NCBI GenBank assembly: GCA_029261995.1
Contig: JAJDAF010000050.1
Location: forward strand, 1 to 64,000
Direction: 5' to 3'
DNA from: Candidatus Zhuqueibacterota bacterium
GTDB taxonomy: Bacteria > Zhuqueibacterota > Zhuqueibacteria > Oceanimicrobiales > Oceanimicrobiaceae
DNA: 64,000 bases
Shown: positions 45,596 through 53,573 of the stretch, piece after piece
How positions within the stretch are numbered: position 1 is the stretch's first letter
Layout: the number at the start of each line of letters is the position of its first letter
Notes under the pieces: generated by a model
Databases searched by the model: none
The model's input: only the letters and a program-made list of their open reading frames with translations
Told to the model about the DNA's origin: nothing
Program-made: the position numbers and the translations under genes

Positions 45596-46399
45596 ATGCG
45601 AGACTATCTCGGTTTAGAATTCGCCAAAATTTCCGCGACCGGCAATGATTTCATCGTTTTCGATAACCGGCAATCTGGGCTTTCGGAAGAAGATGCTAAC
45701 TTCTTCAAAAATATCTGCCAGCGCAGGATCTCAGTTGGCGCAGATGGCGTTTTGTTGATAGATGACGATTCTGACTCTGACTTTGCCTTGCGCTACTTCA
45801 ACGCCGATGGCAGCGAGGCCGAATGCGGCAACGGCGCCCGGGCTGCGGCATATGTCGCCTGCCAAGCAGGAATCACTTCGGGCGAGTGCCGGTTTCGCTT
45901 CGGGCATGATTTCTACAACGCGTGGGTTGCGGGACTGTCTGTCAGACTCGAACTGCCTGATGCCCGCGATCTCGACCAGGATGTTGGCGTGCTTGAAGAC
46001 AACGGTTTTCGAGAGGCCGGCTCGGTGAATACCGGCGTGCCGCACTACGTGCTCTTCACCGACGATGTTGCTGCGGCTGATGTCTTTTCGCTTGGCCGGA
46101 AATACCGCTACCACCGGCAGTTTCAACCGGCGGGCACGAACGTGAACTTTGTCCAGTGCAACAGTGACGGCGCCATCAGAATGCGGACTTATGAAAGAGG
46201 GGTCGAAGGTGAGACCCTTTCTTGTGGAACCGGCACAATTGCCGCTGCGCTGTTGACCCATCTGGGCACGGGCCGGGCGTTCCCCATGCGCGTCCAAACC
46301 TCTGGAGGAGAGCTTACCGTCCATCGTTGCGCACAGATGCGCTTCGTTCTTGAAGGTCCTGTTAAACCCGTTTACAAAGCAAGGCTGCTATCCCTTTGA
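45596..46399 (+). CDS. dapF: Diaminopimelate epimerase
   Basis: The 267-residue enzyme has both catalytic cysteine motifs, ECGNGAR (about 79) and LSCGTGT (about 210), and the N-terminal ATGNDFIVFDN. It converts LL- to meso-diaminopimelate for lysine and peptidoglycan synthesis. The ATG is preceded closely by AAGG. It overlaps the glycosyltransferase start by four bases, so the two genes are translationally coupled. Confidence 0.95.
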   Translation: MRDYLGLEFAKISATGNDFIVFDNRQSGLSEEDANFFKNICQRRISVGADGVLLIDDDSDSDFALRYFNADGSEAECGNGARAAAYVACQAGITSGECRFRFGHDFYNAWVAGLSVRLELPDARDLDQDVGVLEDNGFREAGSVNTGVPHYVLFTDDVAAADVFSLGRKYRYHRQFQPAGTNVNFVQCNSDGAIRMRTYERGVEGETLSCGTGTIAAALLTHLGTGRAFPMRVQTSGGELTVHRCAQMRFVLEGPVKPVYKARLLSL

Positions 46400-47421
46400 T
46401 CAAGAGTCGAATCCACCGCATTTTGCTCATCCGCATCAAGTACCTTGGCGAGGTGGTCTTGACGACGCCCGTCATCAAAAACCTGCGAACTCACTTTCCC
46501 GAGGCTGAGATATGCTTGTTGACCCGCGAGGGCTATGCTCCGATCATGGAAGACAACCCGGATCTTAGTCGCACAATTCTCATGTCCTCCCGGGACAAGG
46601 CATCCGGCTTTATCAAGCAGGTGCGGGCCTGCGAATTTGATCTGGTCATCGACTTGTCGAATACGTGGCGTACCGGGTTGCTGGCGCGTTTGAGCGGCGC
46701 ACGCTACCGGGCAGGCGCGCATAAGGGCATTGCCAGACTTTTCTACAATCGTCTGCGACGGCCAGACAAGGCGCAACAGGATGTTGTTGACGATTATCTT
46801 TCTTTTTTAGCTCCCCTGGGATGTGAGACGGAACGCCATGACACTCAGGTTCTTCTTACCGAAAAGGAGAGGGAGTGGGCGCAATTCTATCTGCTTTCCG
46901 GCGGCATCGTGCCGGAGAAGCCCCTGGTCGCCATCCATCCGGGCAGCCGGCTGGAAAGCCGGGTTTGGCCTTTTGAGCGATTTGTGACTCTGGTAGCAGC
47001 GCTGCATGCGCAAGGTCTGCAGGTTGTTTTCATTCAAGGAGGCCCGGACGAGGGCCCGATGCTGCAACGCCTGATGGACCAGGTTCCAAATGAGGTGATT
47101 TGCGCGGACAATATGCCCGTGCGCCGCCTGGGATCCTTGTTGGCGCAAGCGAATGTTCTGGTCAGCAGCTACTCGGGGCTCATGCATCTCGGAGCAGCAG
47201 TCGGCACCAAAATAATCGGTATTTTTGGCCCCGATGCACCGGAGTACTGGTTCCCGTACCCACAAAAGGCAGGGCATCAAGCCATCTTTGCTGAGGTGCA
47301 GTGCCGGCCTTGTCAGGAGCTTGAATGTCCGCTTGGCACACTTGAGTGCATGCAGCAGGTCACGGTTGAGACCGTGGTGGCGGCAGTCAATGAAAGCATG
47401 AGTGCGGACGTGACGCGCTGA
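46396..47421 (+). CDS. Glycosyltransferase family 9 (heptosyltransferase-like)
   Basis: The protein has 341 residues from TTG 46396, overlapping the dapF stop. It has the GT-B fold of ADP-heptose:LPS transferases: N-terminal RIKYLGEVVLTTPVIKNL, central AIHPGSRLESRVWP and the C-terminal sugar-nucleotide site SYSGLMHLGAAVGTKIIGIFG. The C-terminal CRPCQELECP cysteine cluster is common in this family. It probably adds a sugar to the lipopolysaccharide core. The acceptor is unknown. Confidence 0.9.
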   Translation: MIKSRIHRILLIRIKYLGEVVLTTPVIKNLRTHFPEAEICLLTREGYAPIMEDNPDLSRTILMSSRDKASGFIKQVRACEFDLVIDLSNTWRTGLLARLSGARYRAGAHKGIARLFYNRLRRPDKAQQDVVDDYLSFLAPLGCETERHDTQVLLTEKEREWAQFYLLSGGIVPEKPLVAIHPGSRLESRVWPFERFVTLVAALHAQGLQVVFIQGGPDEGPMLQRLMDQVPNEVICADNMPVRRLGSLLAQANVLVSSYSGLMHLGAAVGTKIIGIFGPDAPEYWFPYPQKAGHQAIFAEVQCRPCQELECPLGTLECMQQVTVETVVAAVNESMSADVTR

Positions 47422-47461
47422 TCCGCGGTGAATTAGATGAGAGAGATTTTGGGCGCTTTGT

Positions 47462-48220
47462 TTATAGAGTTTGCCGTCGCAGTTGTTTGGCCTGCGCCCG
47501 GCTCAACGCCAACTTTGTACCATCTTTGAGAACGACCTGGTAGCTGCTGTCACCCATGGACCGGAGTTCTTTGATCCGGTCCAGGTTAACGATAGTGGAG
47601 CGGTGAATGCGCATGAAACACTTCGCGCTGAGTCGCGTCTCGAGTTCCTTCATGGTCTGGCTTACCAGGAATTGTTCGCTGCCCACATGCAGGCAAACAT
47701 AGTCATCCATCGCTTCAACCCAGTCAATCGTGTCATGGCGCACCGGTCGCAACAGTCCGCCATCTTTTATCCAGAATCGATCGTTTTGGTGGTGGTCGCG
47801 CTGGAGGGCATTCAGCAGTGACAAGATCTCGTCCGGTGGCTGCGCAGGGGACTGAATGCGTTGCAGCACTTTCTTGATGGCCTGGTCAAATCTCGCTTTG
47901 TCGTAGGGCTTGAGCAGATAATCAACGGCATTCACTTCGAAAGCCTTGAGCGCATATTTATCAAACGCAGTCGAGAAGATGATGTGCGGCACGCACTCGA
48001 GCCTCGGCAGAATTTCAAATCCCGTGTGCTCCGGCATCTGAATATCCAGGAAGATCAAGTCTGGCTTGAGTGAGTTGATGGTTGCCACCGCCTCGTTTCC
48101 GGCGCTGCATTCCGCGATTATTTCCACGCCAGGATAACTGTAGAGATACTCCCGAATCATCTGTCTCGCCAGCTCCTCATCATCCACAATGATTGTTTTC
48201 AGCGGTGGTGCGACAGTCAT
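47462..48220 (-). CDS. LytTR-family response regulator
   Basis: In this 252-residue protein a receiver domain (about 8-125) carries the phospho-acceptor Asp in DLIFLDIQMPEHTG. A LytTR DNA-binding domain (about 145-252) follows, with FMRIHRSTIVNLDRI. Its ATG overlaps the kinase stop (ATGA), so the pair is co-translated. Targets are unknown; LytTR regulators bind paired 9-bp direct repeats. Confidence 0.95.
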   Translation of the reverse strand: MTVAPPLKTIIVDDEELARQMIREYLYSYPGVEIIAECSAGNEAVATINSLKPDLIFLDIQMPEHTGFEILPRLECVPHIIFSTAFDKYALKAFEVNAVDYLLKPYDKARFDQAIKKVLQRIQSPAQPPDEILSLLNALQRDHHQNDRFWIKDGGLLRPVRHDTIDWVEAMDDYVCLHVGSEQFLVSQTMKELETRLSAKCFMRIHRSTIVNLDRIKELRSMGDSSYQVVLKDGTKLALSRAQAKQLRRQTL

Positions 48221-49296
48221 GCGGGGCCTTTCTCCTCAGGGTGATTTGGTGTCAGCGGAAGCTGAATGTGGGCGCAAAACTCGTCGGGCTGGCCGTTATC
48301 GATTTCAAACACGAACGCATTTTCATAGATGCGGGCCAGCCGCTGGCGGGTATTTTTCAGACCGATGCCCCGTTCAAAGGCCGTGGCGGTCGCTTTTGAG
48401 GAGCCGTCGGAGCCTGAATTTATCACCTTGATGTCCAATGTGTTTTCAAACCTCGCGAGCTTGATTTGAACCAATCCGCCATGAGCCTGTTTTGCGATGC
48501 CGTGCTTGATCGCATTTTCGACCAGCGGCTGCAGCAGCATCGCCGGCACATCCTGGTCGAGAACAGAAGCATCTATGGCCTCGTCAACGCGGAGCTTGTC
48601 GCCAAATCGAACCTTCTCGATATCAAGATAGGTGCGCGCGAACGCGAGTTCCTCACTCAGCTTGACGAATTTGCTGTCCTGCCCCTCCAATGCGGTACGA
48701 AGCAACTGCGAGAGTTTGCTGTTCATGGTGCGGGCTTTCTCCGGTTCTTTCCCCATCAGGGCGTTGACGGAGTTGAGCGCGTTGAACAGAAAATGCGGGT
48801 TGATTTGCGTCTTTAAATGCTGCAGTTCCATATCCTTGGTCAGCAGGTCTAATTCAGCCTCACGGAGTTCTGTCTTCTTGAGCTTCTGGTAGAATTGAAT
48901 GGTGTAGAAAATGCCGAGAATCAGGGCGAATTTTGTCAACCCGTCAAGCAGTTGCCAAAGGTAGATACGGGTCGATAGCATCACCATCACCGCGCCCTTG
49001 TGCACGAAAAGCCAGTGAATGCCATAGTAGGCGACGAGCCAGACGACTGACAGAACACTGCAGACAATGGTGTCGAGAATGACGGTGGCGACTATCTTTT
49101 CTTTGTCGAGAGGGAAGCGTTTGCAGAAGCTCCAGAGGGGAATACTCATGAGCGCCATGGCATAGTTGCTGGCGCCGGCGCTCATAAAGGCGTCCCAGTA
49201 TTCAAGATGTTGTTGTAGCGCGAGAACTCCTGCCGAGAAGAAATTGTAGAGCGTCCATATTAGGAGGCCGACAGCCATGTGTTTCCTGTTCTCCAT
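48217..49296 (-). CDS. LytS-like sensor histidine kinase
   Basis: From ATG 49296 it has 359 residues; the longer frame to 49398 lacks a plausible start region. Four transmembrane helices occupy about 1-140, a coiled linker follows, and the His_kinase domain carries the phospho-acceptor in LKTQINPHFLFNALNSV. The HATPase domain has a GIGLKNTRQRL G-box. It has no periplasmic sensor domain, so it probably senses a membrane signal. The cognate regulator is the next gene. Confidence 0.93.
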   Translation of the reverse strand: MENRKHMAVGLLIWTLYNFFSAGVLALQQHLEYWDAFMSAGASNYAMALMSIPLWSFCKRFPLDKEKIVATVILDTIVCSVLSVVWLVAYYGIHWLFVHKGAVMVMLSTRIYLWQLLDGLTKFALILGIFYTIQFYQKLKKTELREAELDLLTKDMELQHLKTQINPHFLFNALNSVNALMGKEPEKARTMNSKLSQLLRTALEGQDSKFVKLSEELAFARTYLDIEKVRFGDKLRVDEAIDASVLDQDVPAMLLQPLVENAIKHGIAKQAHGGLVQIKLARFENTLDIKVINSGSDGSSKATATAFERGIGLKNTRQRLARIYENAFVFEIDNGQPDEFCAHIQLPLTPNHPEEKGPA

Positions 49297-49485
49297 CACA
49301 CCGCAACCTACAATGTCGTGGGCAAAAATGCAAGATGAAAGGGCTGATCGTCCGCCAGAGATCTTCTTTGCAGCGCATCGGTCAACTCGGCGTGGCACCC
49401 TCCCCTGTGCTTCAGAGGAGGTGCTGTGAAACGAACGTATGCAAAGAGACGCCTTGTCTCAGCGTGCAATCGGGAACAAAACGTT

Positions 49486-50265
49486 CTATTTGCTGCTCTG
49501 CCGCTCCTGCAATCGCGACTGAACCGAACGTGCAAAGCCGCTCCCGGGATTGAGTTTCAGCGCCTGGGCAATAGTCTTCTGTGCCGCTTCGTTCTGACCA
49601 GCTTCCATTTGCATGCGGGCCAGCCAGGTGAGGGCCTCGTCGTGTCCCCAGTCCGGAAACGGCTGATCTTTCTGTTCTTCTTCATCGAAGATGTGGACGG
49701 CTCGCCCCATCTCTTCAAGCGCTTTGATCTTGCTGCCGCCGAATTGCACCGGCGTGAAGTAAGCGTTGAGCGCCGAGAACATTGCAACGCGTGGGTTGCT
49801 GGGGCCGCGCCGGAGGGCATCAGCCATGACCTCTCCCAATATCATGCCGAGGTCCATCGTCAACGCTGGGCTGGCATTGATCTTTTGGCCGATGAGGTTT
49901 GCCTGCAAAGCGCCGGCATCCGCGAATTCTTCATTTTTCTCGAGACAGCGGTCAAGCCGGTCGATGCCGTGGTCCAGATAGGTGGTCTGTTGCGCAGTTT
50001 CATTCCGGCTCATCTGGTAGACGGCCAGGCGGTAATCGGCGTATGCAACATAGTAGTCCGCCAGCCAGCCCATCTCCTTGTCCTGGCTGAGGCGTTCAAA
50101 CTCGGCTCTTGCGTCAAGCAGTCTGGACTCGCTGCTCTCGTGCCTCGCGTTTTCGACTAGCTTCTTGGCTTTGAGAAGTTGAGCACGAAAATCGTTCTTT
50201 TGCATGGCGTTGACCGAGGCCGCGGCCAGCAGGATCAGAAGAGTGGATGTGGTCTTCGCAAACAT
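49486..50265 (-). CDS. Periplasmic helical-repeat protein of unknown function
   Basis: About 259 residues start at ATG 50265, where GGAGG lies seven bases upstream (an ATG six bases earlier is too close). The signal peptide is followed by helical pairs. The C-terminal ALTWLARMQMEAGQNEAAQ and QALKLNPGSGFA show a TPR consensus. It lies upstream of and co-directional with the kinase and regulator, 190 bases before the kinase start, so co-regulation is possible. Confidence 0.75.
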   Translation of the reverse strand: MFAKTTSTLLILLAAASVNAMQKNDFRAQLLKAKKLVENARHESSESRLLDARAEFERLSQDKEMGWLADYYVAYADYRLAVYQMSRNETAQQTTYLDHGIDRLDRCLEKNEEFADAGALQANLIGQKINASPALTMDLGMILGEVMADALRRGPSNPRVAMFSALNAYFTPVQFGGSKIKALEEMGRAVHIFDEEEQKDQPFPDWGHDEALTWLARMQMEAGQNEAAQKTIAQALKLNPGSGFARSVQSRLQERQSSK

Positions 50266-50458
50266 AAACATGCCTCCGTGGTTTGTATTGATGTGTTTGG
50301 TTCAATGCAGTAGAGTACAGCATCGTGACCCGGAGGTTCGCTGACTTTCGGCGAAAAGATGTTGGATGACGGTGAATGGTGGCGGTATTCGGTAGTTGGG
50401 AGAATAGAAGGCCGGGTTTCTTCAGGCTGATCTCCTGTTTTCCACTTCCAATTGCAGG

Positions 50459-50487
50459 TTGACTTTCAAACAAGAGTTGCCTATTTT
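50459..50487 (+). promoter_or_regulatory. Promoter of the site-2-protease homologue
   Basis: TTGACT (50459-50464), 17 bases, then TATTTT (50482-50487). The longer TATTTTTG also matches TAnnTTTG. The expected transcription start (about 50494) coincides with the ATG at 50493, implying a leaderless mRNA or a later translation start. Confidence 0.65.
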
Positions 50488-50492
50488 TGATC

Positions 50493-51230
50493 ATGCCAGC
50501 CATTAATTTCGCGGATATGCTCATTTGGTATGTCGCCTTCCTACTCTCTTTCACCTCGCACGAGGCGGCTCATGCGTTCGTCGCAATGAAGGGCGGAGAC
50601 ATGACCGCCTACCTGGGTGGCCAGGTTTCGCTCAACCCGTTACCGCACATCGAGCGCGCGCCGGTCGGCACGCTTGTAGTGCCGTTTCTCTCATTTGTTT
50701 TGTGGGGCTGGATGATTGGCTGGGCAAGTGCGCCATACGATCCGAACTGGGCGCAACGCTATCCGCGCCGGGCAGCCTGGATGGCCGCGGCTGGGCCGGC
50801 TGCCAACCTTGTCTTGTGTCTGGTTTCCTTCATGCTGCTGAGTTATGGATTGTCAAACGGCGTGTTTACCACGCCTGAATGGCGCGACATGTTTGATGCC
50901 GCCGGCCGTTTACAACTCACCCGCTTTGTTTTGTCTGACGGACCCGGCTGGGTTGGCGTAGCAAAGCTCCTGAGCGTCCTGTTCGCGTTGAACCTTATTC
51001 TCTTCGTGTTCAATCTGTTCCCGTTCCCGCCTCTCGACGGCAGCGCAGTGGTTACCTTGTTCATGTCTGACCGAATGGCCTACCGGTTCACTACTTTTAC
51101 GCGGCAACCTGCCTTTTCCATCATTGGGCTTCTATTGGCCTGGAAACTTTTCGGCATGGTGTTCGGCAAGCTTTTTGTGGGCGCCTTTATCCTGTTGCAC
51201 TACACCGGCAGAACGGACCCGACCTTTTGA
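50493..51230 (+). CDS. Site-2 protease family (M50) membrane protein
   Basis: This protein of about 245 residues starts at ATG 50493 (TTG 50487 is in frame; the next ATG is at 50517). Six membrane segments are visible. TM1 carries the HExxH zinc motif in SHEAAHAF, and the second metal motif is FPFPPLDG. The family includes rhomboid-like and SpoIVFB-type proteases that cut single-pass proteins inside the membrane. The small size is typical of the minimal group. It may precede the FecR cluster, but a terminator follows it, so a separate transcript is likely. Confidence 0.9.
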   Translation: MPAINFADMLIWYVAFLLSFTSHEAAHAFVAMKGGDMTAYLGGQVSLNPLPHIERAPVGTLVVPFLSFVLWGWMIGWASAPYDPNWAQRYPRRAAWMAAAGPAANLVLCLVSFMLLSYGLSNGVFTTPEWRDMFDAAGRLQLTRFVLSDGPGWVGVAKLLSVLFALNLILFVFNLFPFPPLDGSAVVTLFMSDRMAYRFTTFTRQPAFSIIGLLLAWKLFGMVFGKLFVGAFILLHYTGRTDPTF

Positions 51231-51309
51231 ACTGACTTCATCGCCTGATCGGCCACACCGTGCGTTTTCCCCATTTTTGTAGTTTTTATGTATGTTACTG
51301 TTATGTTTT

Positions 51310-51332
51310 AACCTGAGACAATCAGGTTTTTT
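51310..51332 (+). terminator. Intrinsic terminator after the M50 gene
   Basis: AACCTGA (51310-51316) pairs with TCAGGTT (51322-51328), the loop is GACAA, and a T-run follows (51327-51332). It lies 80 bases after the protease stop and 28 before the next gene start. Confidence 0.75.
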
Positions 51333-51359
51333 CCGGGGTGCATTTTTTTTGGAGGAGCT

Positions 51360-52538
51360 ATGCGACACCTTTTCAGCGGCTTACGTGTAGCCCTGGCGTT
51401 GCTGGTTCTGCCAATCGTGGGCTTTGCTCAGGAGCCAACGGTAGAGGCAGGATTCATCAACCGCGCCGGGCTCGATGTCTTTTTTCTGAAAGACTTTGAC
51501 ATCAATCGGCCCGGCAACGGACCGCCGATATTCTATGTGGAGATCAGAAACAACAATGTTCCGCGCAACAGCGATCCGGCCAGCGGGCCCCGCCTGATTT
51601 TGGAGATGCTAATCTCGAGCCGGGAACATGGGAATCTCTCACGTGGGCAGACCGGCCCACTGAGCTTCAACCCAGACCAACGAGTCCGCCTGACCAACAA
51701 TGATCTCTTCACCAGCAATGGCCCCTACCGGTTCCGCGACTACCAGATCGATGATGCCGTCGTCAGCAGGCTACTCGAAGACATTCTGGCAACCGGCAGA
51801 CTGCCGTCCGACATATACAAATTCGATGTCAGGCTGCGCAGCGAAGATGGCGGTCCAATCGACAACGCCGATGATTCCTTTGATATTCGGGTCAGGAATC
51901 CCAGACGACTCGACCTGGTTTTCCCGGGCGCGCCTGCCTCAGGCAGACGCAGCGATTGCCAGGCGGTTTTCACAAACTTACCCCAGTTTCGCTGGGAGTC
52001 GGACCTGCGCTTGTTTCGGGTTATTGTTGCCGAGGCCCGGCGCGGTGAAGATCCCGAAAGCATTCTCAACCAACGTCCGCGATTTGTCCGCAATTACTTC
52101 ATCCAGGGTAGCGCACAGCGCAACCGCCTCCCCGATTTGAACTTCGCGGAGCTTGACGGCCGGGTTGAAGTGTTGCCGTCAACCAACTTCCAGTACCCGG
52201 CCTCCGGAACGGAACTCGCGTTGCGTCCGGGTAAGACCTACCTTTGGCGCGTCATTGGATTTATCTCATCTTCGAGCGGTCTGATTCCGCTGGAAAGCGA
52301 GATATTCTGTTTCAGGGTTCCTCGCGTCGATCGCTTTTCCGCCATGCAACAGCAGGTAGAAATGCTTCTCAGAAATATGATGGGACCGGAACTTGAGAAG
52401 CTGTTTAGCGAAGGTGGCGACCTTGAAGGCTATGACGCAACGCGTGTCACCTTCAACGGCAAAGAAGTCACCGTGCCCGAACTTCTCATCAAGATGCGCA
52501 AGATGGACGCCAAATACTCAGGCTATCGCATCGAGTAG
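51360..52538 (+). CDS. Secreted protein of unknown function (FN3-like C-terminal half)
   Basis: No named family was recognised in this 392-residue protein. A signal peptide ends near GFAQ. The N-terminal domain (about 25-190) is beta-rich (PPIFYVEIRNN, IYKFDVRLRSEDGGP). The second (about 195-335) has the FN3-like pattern LRPGKTYLWRVIGF. A helical tail follows with MQQQVEMLLRNMMGPEL and ends YSGYRIE. GGAGGA just before the ATG is strong. It opens the FecR/barrel/cyclase cluster. Confidence 0.75.
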   Translation: MRHLFSGLRVALALLVLPIVGFAQEPTVEAGFINRAGLDVFFLKDFDINRPGNGPPIFYVEIRNNNVPRNSDPASGPRLILEMLISSREHGNLSRGQTGPLSFNPDQRVRLTNNDLFTSNGPYRFRDYQIDDAVVSRLLEDILATGRLPSDIYKFDVRLRSEDGGPIDNADDSFDIRVRNPRRLDLVFPGAPASGRRSDCQAVFTNLPQFRWESDLRLFRVIVAEARRGEDPESILNQRPRFVRNYFIQGSAQRNRLPDLNFAELDGRVEVLPSTNFQYPASGTELALRPGKTYLWRVIGFISSSSGLIPLESEIFCFRVPRVDRFSAMQQQVEMLLRNMMGPELEKLFSEGGDLEGYDATRVTFNGKEVTVPELLIKMRKMDAKYSGYRIE

Positions 52539-52665
52539 CTGGTGCTGATTCAGGCATGCGCAGGGTAGCGCACCGGTTGCCTGGTGAAGTCGGCGCCGCT
52601 CCGTTAATTGCGATGATATCGCTATCAGCATAATAGTTGTTTAGTTTTCCGTGAGGATATTTATC

Positions 52666-53343
52666 ATGACTATGAAAATACATTTCTTCTTCACCGCGCT
52701 GCTTCTGATGACTTTCGCCCATGCTGCAACTGCCAGCCCGGACGACAAGGATGTGGCGCTGGTTCTGAAAACCGCAGGCAAAGTAGAGTTGAATAAGCAG
52801 GGCCGCAGCACCTGGTTTTCCGCGAAGCGCGGCCATCGGATGAATTCAGGCGAAGTCGTGCGCACGGGCCCGAACTCGATTGCTGCTCTGGTTTTCACCG
52901 ACGATAAGTCCCTGCTCAAAGTCAGGTCGAATTCCAACGTGACCATTGAGGGCAAGCGCGAAGAGAAGAGCATCGTCAAACGCATCCAGTTGACATTTGG
53001 CGAAATCTGGGCCAAAGTCACCAAGCAAAACACCCGCATGCGCATCGAGTCGCCATCTGGCGTAGCAACCGTCAAGGGTACTGAGTTCAATTGTCTGGTG
53101 GCCGACGACAACTTCTTTGTGTTTTGCCAGGAGGGACTCATGGAGTTGGCCAATCAGGCAGGCACCATGCTGCTTGGCGCCAATGAAATGGCGCGAATGA
53201 CAAGGGGTTCACCTCCAGAGCGCCTCGATGGTAATCCTGAAGACATCTTCAATTTGGACGACGACGAAGGCGGCCGCAATATCGAAATCGAGTTTGAAGA
53301 TGCGGACGGAAACAAGAAAAAAATGATCATTGATTTTGAATAG
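52666..53343 (+). CDS. FecR-domain envelope protein
   Basis: From ATG 52666, with GAGGA nine bases before, it has 225 residues and a signal peptide ending at ATAS. The FecR domain (about 30-150) shows GHRMNSGEVVRTGPNSIAAL, in parts GHRMNSGEVVRTGP and SIAALVF, and VATVKGTEFNCLV. The acidic tail contains NLDDDEGG and ends FE. FecR domains in such proteins stand as periplasmic signal or polymer-binding modules, often next to CHASE2 cyclases, as here. There is no sigma factor gene adjacent, so it is not a classical FecI/FecR pair. Confidence 0.9.
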   Translation: MTMKIHFFFTALLLMTFAHAATASPDDKDVALVLKTAGKVELNKQGRSTWFSAKRGHRMNSGEVVRTGPNSIAALVFTDDKSLLKVRSNSNVTIEGKREEKSIVKRIQLTFGEIWAKVTKQNTRMRIESPSGVATVKGTEFNCLVADDNFFVFCQEGLMELANQAGTMLLGANEMARMTRGSPPERLDGNPEDIFNLDDDEGGRNIEIEFEDADGNKKKMIIDFE

Positions 53344-53397
53344 CTTGAGCTGAGCGATGAGGAGTAGGTAGTGTCTATCCTGAAATGGTTGACTTTT

Positions 53398-53475
53398 GTC
53401 ATGCCCGCACGTTTCTAGCGGGCATCCAGGTTCAGCCACAATCATGGATTCCCGCCAAAAACGTGCTGGAATGAC
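53398..53475. repeat. Full palindromic dispersed repeat (two 31-base arms)
   Basis: The arms 53398-53428 (starting GTCATGCCCG) and 53445-53475 (ending GGAATGAC) are imperfect inverted copies with about six mismatches, separated by 16 bases. The half-unit at 2805-2835 belongs to the same family. It resembles miniature intergenic palindromes that fold into hairpins in RNA or DNA. It separates the FecR gene from the barrel gene. Confidence 0.85.
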
Positions 53476-53573
53476 AGATATTTTTCGGAGTGACACCTGG
53501 TAATGAGAACAACTTTGTGGCCTATTTCTCAAACAGAGCTTAGCGACATAAACAACAACAAAAAAGAGAGAAT

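Noticed and set aside
52666-53343. FecI/FecR sigma-regulator pair
   Set aside because: No sigma factor gene or TonB-dependent receptor lies nearby; the context is a CHASE2 cyclase instead.
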